Origin: Apostichopus californicus
Lineage: Eukaryota; Echinodermata; Holothuroidea; Aspidochirotida; Stichopodidae
DNA: 64,000 bases
Assembly: GCA_020650975.1 (NCBI GenBank)
Contig: JAIPMN010000066.1
Location: forward strand, 1-64,000
Direction of reading: 5' to 3'
The translations under genes and the position numbers were made by a program. Below the pieces are notes generated by a model, which worked only from the letters and a program-made list of their open reading frames with translations, was not told the origin of the DNA and did no database searches. Shown one piece after another: positions 12,091-31,000 of the stretch (position 1 is its first letter; each line of letters begins with the position of its first letter).

Positions 12091-13397
12091 TAGGTGGTCC
12101 CCCCGCGGAATAAATATAAAAACTATAGTAATAAATACTTTGTGTGAGGTTAGAAAAAAAGAGGAAGAGGCATAGCAATAGACGGCTCAAGCCGTTCATG
12201 GAACCAAGGTTCACAGGTGCACAGAAGGTTTTTCTTTCTCGAAACTTGAGCCAATGAATCAAAACTGTCAGTCATGTGTTAGCATTAATAATTCAATGAA
12301 TACCAACATACCTATGCCGTAATCTGTTTTACTTCACTAACAAATTTTTTTCTAGTTGACACAGTAACGGCTCAGCTTCTACGCCAAATCTATGGTGCAT
12401 TTTCTCTTATGTAACATTTGCACAAAGTGCAGATTAGATAAGGTAAAGAGGAAGTACCCTAGCTCTCGCTGTTGAACCAAGGCCCAACAAATCGCCACTG
12501 AACACATTCGAATAGCTCTGTGGCGAATCAAGCTGTTTGCATAACGCCCTTTCTTTCCGAAATCACAATTAACTGCAAAGTTGGCGTTCCATAGCTTTTG
12601 CGCTGCAAATAGGCTGTACGTCCTTTTATTTGTGGGCCTTAAACGCAGGTAATACATAGTATTCAGAGAGCTACGATCAATCTTTAAAAATCGCCTCCCC
12701 TGTCCAAGATCTAATATGAAAGACAACATTGCTATAAAGAGGGTTATCTTAAATTACATTTAGTCTTCTTATACCCCGTTTTCTGTTAAGAAATATTATA
12801 TAATCGTCAATTATTACCTGCGGGAATGATGTGACACGGTTCACGGTAAGCTTGGTAGGCTTCAATAGTATCGCACTGAATGCCTGCAAACGTTATAGCC
12901 TATACATCTAGACATAAGTGTCATTCTAGTACTGTATTTATGTTAACCAACCGAGTGATGACTGCCTAACACAATTTACTTGAGATCGTATCGATTACGT
13001 TTACTCATTCACTCACCCTGTCCTTTTCAATATTAACGAACTCGCAGTACGATACAGAAGGATATTGTTTAATCATTTTCATGATACAGCCATCCTATTC
13101 CTATGCTACACTGCAGTACTAGCATGGGCACTTCGTATTCCGGACACCTAAGCCTTAAAATACCCCAAAACTATATCTATTTGGTATAAATCACCTGAAA
13201 ATATACTTGATATGGTGGGAGAAGTGTGTTATATTACAATACACGGCCAAACTTTCTTTCCTGCAAACTGTTTTCACGTTGTATTCCAAGAAGATTCTTG
13301 TGATTGTGGAACTGGTATTTCTTTGCTAGAGTATTGCTAATTTTCGGACACACAGTCCCACAGTGTGGCGCTGGTGATAAAATTGGTGGCGCAGTTG

Positions 13398-13452
13398 CTC
13401 TTTCAGTAATTATAACAGACTTCATAGACCCCCTCATTTTATTGACAAATAT
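13398..13452 (+). promoter_or_regulatory. Possible RPL17 5' exon with TOP-like start
   Basis: The ORF-carrying exon of RPL17 starts at a clear acceptor (TTCTTTACAG, exon from 13974), so a 5' exon must lie upstream. The candidate begins with CTCTTTC at 13398, a C followed by pyrimidines like the 5'TOP starts of ribosomal protein mRNAs. It ends at a strong donor (AT then GTAAGT at 13453) and contains no ATG. This is inference only; other starts are possible. Confidence 0.3.
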
Positions 13453-13981
13453 GTAAGTATTTACTTGCACACGGGTCATTTCGTACTTTTTGGTGAAATT
13501 TGGCTCTTCCTGTAGGTTGTCATGGTAAAATCGTGCATTTCTTAGGGGTGTCCGAAATTCGCAGTGTTCCGAAATTAGCAATACTGACTATACTAGTACT
13601 ATTGCTGACAATGACAAGCCTAGCAACTAACGTTCACTTCACAAGTATCAGCAGCACTTTCAACCAGTTGGCAATTATATATATGAGATGGTTGAATACA
13701 CAAAAACCAGTCTATCATGAAATATGAAATACCCTGTAATAAATTGCAGAGCAGTTAGTTCAGGGTAGAAACAGTTAAATGTTATGAAGATGGTGAAAAA
13801 TTACTGGCTAAACTTGATAAATGATAAAACTTACCCAAGTACATTTATGTATTGATAACAAAAGTTTCTCAGAGGACTGCTGATGTGTTTAAATGAGTCG
13901 TCATATGACATCAGATTTAAAATAAAAGAACAATTTTCCTGACAACATTTTTTTGTTCACAATTTCTTTACAGAATCCACA

Positions 13982-19144
<5,163 letters not shown>

Positions 19145-19166
19145 TGAACTGTCTATTGGGTTGTGA

Positions 19167-19172
19167 AATAAA
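19167..19172 (+). terminator. RPL17 polyadenylation signal
   Basis: A canonical AATAAA lies 22 nt after the stop codon, giving the very short 3'UTR typical of ribosomal protein genes. Confidence 0.8.
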
Positions 19173-22075
19173 ATCAATGAAAAAGACTTGCTGCCTTCAT
19201 TTTCATCTATTTGTGTTATGTGTATTGAAACAAGTTTTATTGTCAAAAGATATGGTGGCCAGCACAGCTGCAATGTATTCTCGTTGACCTGTATACAACA
19301 GGAAAAATACTTTGGATTCACTAGCAGGAAGTCAAGGGGGAAAGTTTTTACACTTAACAAAAGTTGTAGGAGGTACTGGATGGGTGGGCTAGGTTGACCA
19401 ATGGGTGACAAAACCATTAGTAGGGTTAAGGCCATTCAAAACAGTTATGTCTAGACATGTTTTAAGCGTTGTTAACTCGGGGGTAAGATCACGTAACTAC
19501 TTTTGCATTTATGCAGTGACAACGCAGTACCGTGATTGTTTTTGGAATGTACTATTTCATAGTAGGAAGTCATCTGTTCAAGATTAACGTATAAGCATAC
19601 CCAGGGTCCATGAAGGAAAGTTTTGTGACTTGAAATGAAACGGATCTTCAATTGTGCTGCATCAAAGCTGGTGTTGGTTAGTAATTCAAGATATGTTGAT
19701 TGGTAAAGCAGCTAGTATGGGGTTCTCAAAACTTTGCTTGGAAATTACCAATGGGGTCCTCTACAAATGGAATTGTAATCCTTGTTGGTAGCAATAGCCA
19801 GTGTATCCACCTGTCATACCCACAACTGTTACAAGCATGATATATAAACTATGGCTTCATAGGTGTATCCACCTATGGTGTATCCACCTGTCATACAACT
19901 GTTACAAGCATGATATATAAACTATGGCTTCATGTTGATCTTGACTTGAACAAAGTTCATCTCAACTTTCACACAGGGAGGGAGACGAGACAACAAAATA
20001 TTTCAGATAAGATATGATTAGTTTCCCCTACAATGTATTATAACTTGATATTTGCAAACCATACATTAAATGATTATGAATCAAGCACAAGTATCCAAAT
20101 AAAAAATGATAGTATATCCTCTACTTTAGCTAAAACATGGTTATGTGATAACAGAAAAAAAGCTCCCTGTACAACGCTACTACTCTAAAGAACCTCACCC
20201 ATTGATGGCTAAATAACAAATTTCAGGGTTCAAAAATGGGGCTTGTACCTTCATTCCTTAAAATAATTTCGTTGATAGGAGCAAATTAATCCAACCTTCA
20301 GATGTATTGCAACATCAGAGGTTTCAATTACAGATGAAAGCATGTGTAAAAGAGCAGAAAAACATCAGCATAGTTTGTGTAACTTTTTGTGATTTAATAA
20401 TACTATTTTTGAATGAGAATCCATAGTGCAAAGAAATTTCAACTAACTTTATGGGAAGGCATTCAATTTTCTTGATAGCTTCATTCCAAGTTGTAACAAA
20501 GTCAATGGCCAAAGACGAAAGGTGTTTTTGTGATGATAATTTTAATTTTCTGTCACGCTTAACATTAAATTCATCCCTGTAATGTTTGTTACCATGTAAT
20601 CAAAGTAACTTGGCAAAAGCAACCAAAGATGGTGTAAAGGAATTATGTTTAGAAAGCATTTGAGAAACTATTTCCAATCCATTGCTAACATTTTGCTGAA
20701 AGCCTCTTTCTAAAGGTCTCCCTTGTTACGTGATTTAGAAGTCACAACAGAGAGAGGAAATGGACTCAAGGCATAAAACATAATGATTGGTCTCGATGGT
20801 GGCCAATTCCACTAAGTCATTTCTTGCACAATAAAGTGGACCCATTCCTAACCTTCACAGACTCTTCTGTCTAAGGAGGGATCTTTCTGCCTTTTCTCAT
20901 TTTCTTTCTTTCTTGGTGTACAAATTGAGCTATATTCTACTTCTTTTAGCTCCAGTATACATATTTTTTCAAACTTAGCAAAGCTGCTTTTTGTTAACCG
21001 ATATTTGCAAAATGAATAGTTTTATCAAAAGGAGGTATAAGGCACATTGTTTCTATGACTGTCTCTTATCATATCTTATCATATCTGTAGATAATTTTCT
21101 TTAAAATACTGACTTTTGCTTTTATCAAATTGTCTTTAGAATCTGGTCCCCTGATGTGACCATTTTTTGGTTTTTTTTTTATATAATATGTATATAAGCA
21201 TTTGAAAGGTAAAGAGTTGGAAGCATGGAATCATTACCAATGGATACTCTAGGTTCTGATGTACTTAATACCAATGACAAATACGAAAATTTGTTCTTTA
21301 TAGAATATTAAATGAATGTAATTTCAACAATGACATGTACTTTCAAACCACCTTACTGGAGCTAGGCATTGCCACTGTCTTGAATGAATCAGGGTTGCCC
21401 TGTAACATACTAAATAATCGTAGCTAAGGAACAAACTTTAACACTCTTATCAAAGTTATCCACTGAGCCCTTGTCCTTGATTAGGTATTAATAGTTGAAT
21501 GTCAATCTTAATATGCTGGGAATGATCTATCCACAGAGAATGTAACGTCCATCCCAAATGATCCAAAAGCAACCACCAAATACACTGAACAAACTGTTCA
21601 CTCGACTTATAAACTTCCTGGCATTAACAGAATGTACGTATGTATTTTTTCAAGTTTTATAAGTTTCAAGTTGGATATTAAAGAGAAATGCCAAAATGAA
21701 TGGCCACTACAAAATGTGTCTTAAAGATCTCTCTCATCTGATTAGCACATCACATATGGTAATAGAGGGCACCCTACAAGAATTAGTCCATGACATCACA
21801 CTACTGCCAGGTTTGTCCGAGCAGCTGACTCTCTACGAGTATCATGAGAATTCCTTGTGAATACCAGATAGCAATCTATTAATAACCTTAAAACTACGCT
21901 TGGAACCTCAGTAGCAGATTTACTGGGACTGGATCACGGATGTAAGCTGCTGTTTTTTCCTGTTTTGTGTATCATTATAAATTTGCTTTTCCTCAATGTC
22001 AAAGCCGCTGTTGATCATCGGAATGGAATGAAATTGCCCTGAATTTTGCAATTTGAGATCCGGGGAGTAGTACCT
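19173..22075. other. Tail-to-tail spacer between RPL17 and IQGAP
   Basis: No coding exon seen. The right part is presumably the IQGAP 3'UTR. Minus-strand ATTAAA/AATAAA hexamers occur (for example AATAAA near 19237), but none can be chosen from sequence alone. A two-copy duplication lies at 19801-19933. Confidence 0.5.
19801..19933. repeat. Two-copy tandem duplication, about 56 bp each
   Basis: GTGTATCCACCTGTCATAC followed by CAACTGTTACAAGCATGATA and TATAAACTATGGCTTCAT occurs at 19801-19860 and again at 19878-19933, nearly identical. Confidence 0.85.
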
Positions 22076-25000
22076 TCATTTCCCGTAGAATTTCTTGTTT
22101 AACAAGTAAATAAGGAGATTGACGTTAATTTTAGCTCTTCCAAACATCGTTGTTACTGCGATGCCCTCGTACTGTAACTGGAGAAGGTCCTGGTGGTAAC
22201 AGAAGAATTGAAAAAACAATCAATGAATGGAAGGGATATTCCTATAAAGTGATTTAAATATTCGTTTTCTCTTTCAAACAGTATTTTTGGGTGTAATTGG
22301 AATTATTTCTATCCGTAGCATGATCACATTTTATTGCAGCTTGGTTTTAAGCTTAACACATTTAACTTTCTATTTCGATTCAAGTCATTAAATTTGTTGG
22401 CGATATGGTCTTTGCTTGTTACAGAATTGTTCCTGTTTGATCCTGTCCTTATCGGGTAATGTGCTTAAATAGCATTGCAACTGAGTCAAACAATTAGCCT
22501 CTTGTAGTAATAAACTTACCTGGAATACCAGGTCGACCGAGTCCATTCGGACTCCCAGAAACTTGGCAGCGACAATAAATACACCTGCTTTGTCACTTGG
22601 GTTGATCTCAAACATGACATTCTTAAAGCTGTAAAAACCAAACAAGAGATTTAGACGGGTTAGGATGTGAAACAATTTACTTGATAATAGTCATATTTAC
22701 TACATTGGAACTCAATAGCAACATCAAAATATTTTTCAAAGTGTAACTCAATGTTCCACGCAGCAATGACGCCAGATTGGTTACTGTAACTATTCATAAT
22801 TGCCTGAAGGTTCAATCTTTCATGAAATTTGTTACAAAAAGAAATCTGTTACTTTAAGATAACTTATATTATAGCAGAATATTAGATACCATACTGTTAA
22901 GTCCAATGTCCAAACACCTCAGTTATTGCACTATTGTTCTTGTTGTGTTACTTCTACATACAACCATTGTAAACATTAATTTATACAAAGCATGTCTTAG
23001 AGTAAATTTCAGTTTCTTAAAACATCACATAACTATTTGGGAAAGTTTTCACATATCATAAAACTTTCTAGCAATTAATGTTTAATATCAATTAAGACAC
23101 AAAGGTAGTTAATCAATTTGCAATTATTATTATTTTGAAGAGGGGGAGGGTGGGGGGGGGGGGACTGACCATCTCAATATGAAGAAAATCAATCACTTTA
23201 ATTTCCAAACTCACAAATGATGTATTCCTGTGTACTGTGCGACAATGTAAAGTGAACAGAAGTTTCTTAATGAGACTTTCCTCTGTCGATGCTGTGAAGC
23301 CGAATTTCTGAACTACTATTTATCATGATTGAACTTTCTCTAGATATATGGATGGTCCATGAGGGTGGGGGTGGGTGTGTGCTGCACGTAGCATGACCAA
23401 TGGAGGGGGTAATAGGAGGGTGGATGTAGAATCCATCTGATGTACAGGGAGCACTTACTCTGATGGACTCTTCAGGCCCTCAATTTCCAAGATGACACCC
23501 TTCTCATGAAGCTTGGCTGCATTGTACTTCACACCATTCTTACCCTTGGATTCTTTAGCTTTGGAATGTCGCCTGTTGATAACAAGGATGCAACAGAAAC
23601 ATAAACAAACATCCCACACCGGGACAAAAGTAAAGAGACAGAATTCCCTTTGAGACCTGAAGACATATCACACACAACACTATTATAGGTGATAGCTTTA
23701 CACTGGTTCAGTAGCACCAACTGAAAGCTTCACTGAGAAAACAAATGAACATAACCATGACAAAATAGGACAATAGGAGAGGGAAGGAGAACAAACTTAT
23801 GCACTTCATTATTTCATACCAATGTAGTTTCTCACTGTTACCTAAATCATGTTCATTTTGTATAGCACAAGTACCTAACTGCTACCTATGTTATGTTCAT
23901 TTTATACAGCACAAGTACCTCACTGCTACCTATATTATGTTCATTTTAAATGGAACAAGTACCTCGCTGCTATAAATCATGTCCACTTCATATAGCACAA
24001 GTACCTCAATGCTAAATAAATCATGTTCACTTCGTATAGCACAACTACCTCACTGCTAAATAAATCATGTTCACTTATATATAGCACAAGTACCTCACTG
24101 CTACCTACATCATGTTCACATTGTATGGCACATGTACCTCACTGCTACCTACATCATGTTCACATTGTATGGCACATGTACCTCACTGCTACCTACATCA
24201 TGGTTCAAGGTAAACACACCTTCAAGTTCCTTTACACATCGGTTTCAAATATACAGGCCAATGGTGAGCAGGCATTACCTATGTATTAAAGAAGGATTAA
24301 AGAAGATAATCTCCAAGCAGTTGCATAATCCTATCTGTCAACGAATAACAAACTAGACTCACTTGGCAGCCAGATTCTCCAGACAGGTCTTGATGTAGGT
24401 GCTGTAGTAGTCCGTCTGTTCTCCGTAGAATTTGGATTTGGTCTCCAATCCATTCAATGTCTTCTTCATCTTCATGATGTCTTGCTTCCGTCTCTGTCTG
24501 TATCGCCTCTGATTCTTTATGTCCTGGACGATGTAAAGACAGATGGAGACAAATGATGAGAGAGACGGTAACTTGGGTTTCACTTTGTGAAGTGTCATTA
24601 TCAATGGGTGCAAATGGAAACATCAAATGCTACATTATAAAGGAATTATCGTCCCCATCACTATGCTTTGTAAAACAATTTTCATAATTTCGTGAGTGAG
24701 TGTCATCAACTTGTATCGTAAAGCTACTCATTTCATGGTGACACAAATTACTCGCTGTGACCACCTCTTCAATATTTTCACCCAATGATTGATAGTGGTC
24801 GATCATTTTCAGTTTCTTCAGTCATTGAGAAATAAATTTGAAAAAAGTTGACACTTTGTACATATATTTTAAAGACTATCTGCATTTGTTTCCGATTTTT
24901 TTTTCAAAGTGCTAAATTTCTCAAAGCCTTGAAAATACTCCTCTCAAAATTTCTTTAAAACATGACGTGCCGAATATAAGGCTAACATGAGAAGTAAGAA

Positions 25001-28000
25001 TATGAGTGAAAAAGAATATGTTCTAATTTTCTTGTCTTTCAATTATTCTTTCCCTTATTTGCCATATTTGGGGTCAAAATCATCAACCTGTACAATTATG
25101 AGGGATACCTCTTACAGTTTTCAGTGTCGAGAATGAATCGCTCATCCAGGTATGGTCTGTTAACTACAACCCCTGATAACCAACAATATCAATGAATTAC
25201 CTGTGCAATGGCATTAACAATAGCTTGGTAACCATCTTTACTAGAAACCATTTCAGCTTCCTCCAGAACCGGTAGATTCTTCTTCACTTTTTCTTTCTTA
25301 CTCTCGATGGGAAGGCTGAACGAGAAGGTGAGAGTCGAAACAGAAACTTAATGAAAATTACATTTAAAATTTTAATTATTGCACAAATTTGTGATAATTC
25401 AGCTATACAGCAAACAAGGCCCCTACAGTCTCTGACAAGAAGCCTCTTGGCAAAGACATGGAAGTAGCAACAAATCTCAGCGTATTGCAAATAACCATCT
25501 TTCTCTACACGTGGGCTAGACAAATTGTTGGCAATTGCGTTGAAGCTTTCCCAAGATACTAATATCTCTCGTGACAGCGATACAATACAGTAAATACATT
25601 TTGTCTTGGCGTGTTTGAATAGCAGTAGTTGTTACTAGTCAACCATGATGGGCTAGCTTAATGGCCACCCCTGACCTGACAGGAGTTGGAATTAATATAT
25701 AAAAGTTAGACGGCCTGATGATTTGATCCTGGCAGGATCTTCTCCAAAGGCTATCAAGGGCCAGGATCGTAATGATGTTTGCAGTAAATATAAAAACATT
25801 TTGCTAGTGGTTTTAGTCTCAAGGAGATGAGATTACTTGAGTCTTACTTGGTGTCTTCAACTGACGACTGTGATCTTGCTAGTAGTGTAGTATCTTGGCT
25901 TGTGTTCAGGTCTAACCTGACCTGCAACAGCTCGTCGTGAAGTGCCTCCTAATATGGCAAAAACAGGAAAGGTAGACATAGTTATATCAATTTTTCTCTT
26001 TTGTGAATCTCTCAACATTCATGGCATATTTTATATCATTTCATTATCATTTCCAAATATTACAATACTAAAACTTAGACAAGAAGTAATAAGAGGACGG
26101 TTCAGATCTGATCAAAAGACGGAGGGGGTTTCAGGATGAAAGAAAAGTAAAATTGATAATACTCTCTTTACCTGTTCGGGTGTGGCTTTAGTATCCAAGA
26201 TCGCCGAGACAGATTCATCGCTCTGCACTCTTATAATATCGACAAGGAGCCTCTTAGTCCTAAAACATAAGACAATGATCGAAAAACATATGACTTTCTC
26301 TTTGGAAATGAAACAAATCTGATGGTAGATCTACCATTATTCAAGATGAAACCTGATGTTTAAACGGTCAAGTGATCTTAAATGAGTTAACTTAGTATGG
26401 ATGTAAATTTATATAGATATATAAAATAATATGGATGTAAATTTGAAATGGATGTAGAGAAAACTCACTTAAGAACAAAAACAGTTACAAACAGCAACTA
26501 ATATACTAATATACACAACCTACCCACGGACATGACATGCTGACTTACTTGATCAATGATCATTTAAAGGGATATGTGTGTGCTTTCCATCACACACCCT
26601 CCACACAGACATGACATGCTGACTTACTTGATGAATAATCTCTTTTTGTCTTGGTCGTCATCTTCCTGGATTTCAAACTTGTTGGTCAAGGTGAATGATA
26701 TTTCTGTTTTACCTAGATTTGAGATCATCTGTTGTGTTTCAGGGCTGTTTGGATCTCCTTGGACCTCACCTATCATAAATAGAAGAGAAAACCTCAGATG
26801 AATCTAATTCTAAAAAAGATCTTCTCAGTTCTACAGGAACATCTACAGCTAGCCTATCAATTACAGAGACGTGCATTCATAAATGATGAAGACACCCGAG
26901 GCAAGGCTCGAGGCAGAAACATCCTCTCTGGTTTCCTTTCGTTTTAGTGACAAAAAGTTATGTTTCCGCATTCTCATAAATCTTGTTTTCTATTATTATT
27001 TAATATTAGTTCTTTTAATATACTCTATTTCTCAACATGTTACTTGTACTGCACCACTGGTTTGATAAATAAATGAACTGGACTGAAATTTGATGCAGTT
27101 GATGGCAAAGAATACCGACAGCCGTATCTTAGCAATAAAATTAATCTGAACCAGGCTGTACCATCTCATCAAACCAATCCTACTGGACCAGGCTGTACCA
27201 TCAAACCAATCCTACTGGACCAGACTGTACCATCAAACCAATCCTACCGACGAAAAGGAATTAATATACCCATGGTTCAGGACACTCTTGTAGATGATAC
27301 TAACATTTATCCCAAATGTAGCAACCCCATATTAAAGGGTTAATTAAAAATAAGATAATCGCTATCAAAGAAAAACCTACCAAGCATATCTTCAACCCCA
27401 GGTACATCTCCCAGATCTTCCAGGAGTTCATGTAACGGATCTGAGTGATCAGTGGCGAGTGCATCAATGTGCTCCACCAACAACTGCAGAGACAAATAAA
27501 GATGGAATGTATGAAACATGGGAAGACTGATACCTTTGAGCTGGATCTTGTTGAATATGCGACTCTGGTGGTTATCATTCTCAAACTTTAATGAACAAAT
27601 CCGGTACGTGGAAATATAATCTGTTACTGCTGTGAGGGGAAACTCTTACTGTGAATAACGTGAGTCAAACGTAGCTTCTAAATGAACCACATCAGATGAT
27701 CACATGATCTATTGATTATAGTTTTAAGAAATATTGTACGAAATTTGTAAGACACAAATTACTCTGTACTGGTTTACAGTGTAACAGCTAGGACCATTAG
27801 GAGTAGTCAAATTAATGGAGCCACAATCAGATGATCTATCCATTATTGATTATAGTATATTGCTTATTGATCTCTTGATGTAGTCAGATTATTATAGCGC
27901 CATTGTTTCTCATCTAGAGATGACAAAACCTGTGTGTTTCCATACTTACCGCATGTGTGTCAATGATTTCAGATACAGACATAAAGACGATTGGTTTTGT

Positions 28001-28082
28001 TGGGTTCACAAAGTCACTGTATTCATCAATGTCAAATCTGTCCTCAGGATCATCCACCTCACACACTTTGATACAGAACTCC
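22076..28082 (-). CDS. IQGAP C-terminal RGCT region and stop
   Basis: Exons 27950-28082 to 22076-22189 encode the RasGAP C-terminal domain. Blocks include DEYSDFVNPTKPIVFMSVSE, LLVEHIDALATDHSDPLHEL, LEDLGDVPGVEDMLG, KTEISFTLTNKFEI, DIKNQRRYRQRRKQDIMKMK, KFYGEQTDYYSTYIKTCLEN, KYNAAKLHEKGVILEIEGLK and FKNVMFEINPSDKAGVFIV. The last exon ends LLIYLLNKKFYGK with TGA at 22076-22078. This part binds CLASP2, APC, CLIP-170 and E-cadherin/beta-catenin in human IQGAP1 (family knowledge). The variable segment between DTKATPEQ and DIKNQRR is short compared with human. Confidence 0.95.
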
Positions 28083-31000
28083 CTAAAATATAATGGAAAA
28101 TTAGAAAATCATGTAAAAAAGCCCAGTGAAATTATCTTATTAATGATTCTGAAATGTGACTGTGGGATAGAGTTTGGACAATCTGCAAACTATGACAGCT
28201 CCTACACGGAGTGCCTCAGTAATGGTGTTGATGTTGTAGTCTATGACAAAAGCAAGGAGATATGATTGATTTTTTAAGAGAGCAATTAGCCAAAAGAATG
28301 TCAGACACTAAATAGAGGTCTTTATGTATTATCATAACGCTAAATTATGTCTTTCCTACAAATGGAGAAATTCCAAACTTGAATCAGTAAATCACAGCAA
28401 CATACAATACAGTTGATTACAATAGTTAATGACATATTAAACAATTACATTACATTTTCAGAAAACTACAACAAGGCAAACTTTTCACCCTCTGTCAGGA
28501 TTCCCCTCCTGCAAAGTTTACGTGTGTAATTACACTTAACATGTAAATCATGTTATCGGTCATATAATTTGATTAGTATGGTTTGAAGAACAAGTAGAAA
28601 AGTGTGCAAAAACTTAGGAGTCTTTTTCATTCCAATGTTTTCTTTTACCAACATTTTTCTTTTACCCAACATTACTTACTTGAACTTTGGAAAGCTCTTC
28701 CTCACAAACTCATTGAGAGCTGACAGATGGGAACTTTCACCTTTGAACTAAATTAAAAGGAAAGAATACAAATGTTACGCACGAGAATGCAAATACATCC
28801 AAGAGATGAAAAGAACCAGATAGGCATGTGGGATCTCAGTCCTATCCTTTAAACTAACCATAGATAGGCACATGAGATCAAAGTCCCATAATTAATTTTA
28901 AGAATAATATCCACACCATCCCATTGGCTAAATGTATACCGTGTCACTAAAGCCAAAGCAGATAAACTGTTCCCAAACTTGAGCAACAAATGAACTTACA
29001 ACAAGTAAAAGACACAGCAAATCATTGTATGACATCATCAGTACTATGCCTGGGAGAAATGAATTTAAAGAGCAGAGGTAACCTGTTTGCAGGGAAGCAA
29101 CTTTTAGAACGTATGCCACCAAGAAACAAACAATTTAGAGAACAACCATCTCTATCAGAGTTTATTGTTACCTGTCACAAGTAAAATTATAAAATCGAGA
29201 ACGGAACTAACCTCTTTCGGAAGACCTGTCACCTGTGACACTACATACTAAGAGCAGAACTAACCTCTTTCAGAAGACCTGTCACCTACCTGTGACACTA
29301 CATACTTACAGCAGAACTAACCACTTTCGGGAGACCTGTCACCTGTGAAACTACGTACTAAGAGCAGAACTTACCTCTTTGCCTGAAGCAATTGTCTGAA
29401 GGACTTTAGTGATGGATCCAAGATTCCTCCTCTGCTCAATGGTCATCCCTTTCTCAACGCTGAAGTCGACGATGTCGAAGGCGTCTGGCGCTACGATGGC
29501 CGGGTTCATGTATCGGTAGTAGATTAGATTACCGACAATCTGTGGATTGCACAACCAAGAAATAAATTAGGACATGGGTTCTACACTGACAGAACTAACG
29601 TTAACCAGATGGGGTGGGTGTTGTCGTAGTATATAATAATATCTCCAGCCCCACAAATACATGGGCACAAAAGTGTATATTTTTAGTTTCTTGCATTGAT
29701 GCATTGGTGCATTGAGGTAGGAAACAGGTACAGCAACTTAGAGCCAGAGAGATAAATCGGTAGAGGGAATAACTTATACTACTGAGGTCAGTAGCTCATA
29801 TTATTCAATTCCATCCAGAATTTTCCTTTTTCTAATCAAAAATTTGATTCAAACTTCCCAACTCCATTCATTGACTAGGTTTCTTGTATTTTAATTTTTT
29901 TTTAACTCCTTAAATTAAGACTACATGATTCCTTTCAAAGAAGGGAGAGAAATTTTTTTTTAATTCAGATCATTCATAACTTATCAATTAAAGTTTGGCA
30001 TGACAAGGTTGAGGGCAGCCTCACCTTGATGATATCTTCTTCGGGTTCGTCGGGGAACCGTTCTTGCAGGGAGATCCTCAAGACTTTAGCGATGTACCGG
30101 ATTCCGAAACTGCAAAGAGAAATAAGGCCGCTTAAGAAGAACACTGGCACTAACTAAATGATATAACGAAACCTTCCTTGTTTGATTGAAAAGTATAAGG
30201 CACATGGGGTCTTCTTCTTTTTTCTTTTAAATTTATTTCACAAGAGTTACGATTATGGAACTACCTGAACTTTGACAGGTTTCTAATGTTAAACTAACAT
30301 GAATCAAGAACCTAAACTGTAACATCCACAACTGCACTTAAAATGTTTCATCACTAAACTATGGTTTAGTTAATAGGTGCCTTTTAATTCCAATTATATA
30401 TTAAGTCATGATAAAAAAAAATTATTTTATTAAAACCATGAAACAAACACGGTCGCACACTCACGGTTAAAAAAACAACCGATCTTATTAAAACCATGAA
30501 ACACGGTCCCACACTCACGGTATTTTATCGACACTCGAAATGATAGCATTCAGGAACTTCTCCGTCACAGTTTCAAGCACCTTAGCAGATTCATTGATCT
30601 TGGATATAACCTCCTCCTGTTTAAGGGCCTGCTCTGTTGAGACATCGTAAGGCAGTTTGCTGTCAAAAGGAGGGGTTGGGAAGAAGGAAGGAAGGAAAAT
30701 ATTCAGATAAAACATACTAGTACTAGTATGCAAACCATTAGGAAAGCACATCAATGATGTCACTACATACTAAACACACTGGTGACTTTGTATCTTCCAA
30801 TACACTCATTTTAGTGATTTTGTATCTTTGTGTTCAATGCAGCCTGGCAGAGCTAGACCTGACCCTGACCTAAAAACAATTAGTATCTAGATTTTATGAT
30901 ATTGAGTGCCTCAGCAAAACCTTTATGGCAGAAACTGGAGTATGAAGATAAACTCCATTTCCTTAATCTGCCTTAGTTATCTGAATCAGATGAGGATATA

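Larger units (their letters stand above)
9868..13397. other. Head-to-head intergenic region between exchanger and RPL17
   Basis: No supported coding exon. It should contain the non-coding first exon and promoter of the exchanger (minus strand) and the promoter of RPL17 (plus strand). It holds a perfect 11-bp inverted repeat at 10687-10723 and a diverged tandem repeat at 11550-12090. A 116-codon open frame on the minus strand at 12379-12729 has no recognisable domain and I do not call it. Confidence 0.5.

Noticed and set aside
12379-12729. 116-codon minus-strand open frame between exchanger and RPL17
   Set aside because: The peptide has no recognisable domain; it may overlap a non-coding leader but cannot be supported as a gene.
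23150-23165. Poly-G tract as a regulatory element
   Set aside because: Simple homopolymer of the kind scattered throughout the window.
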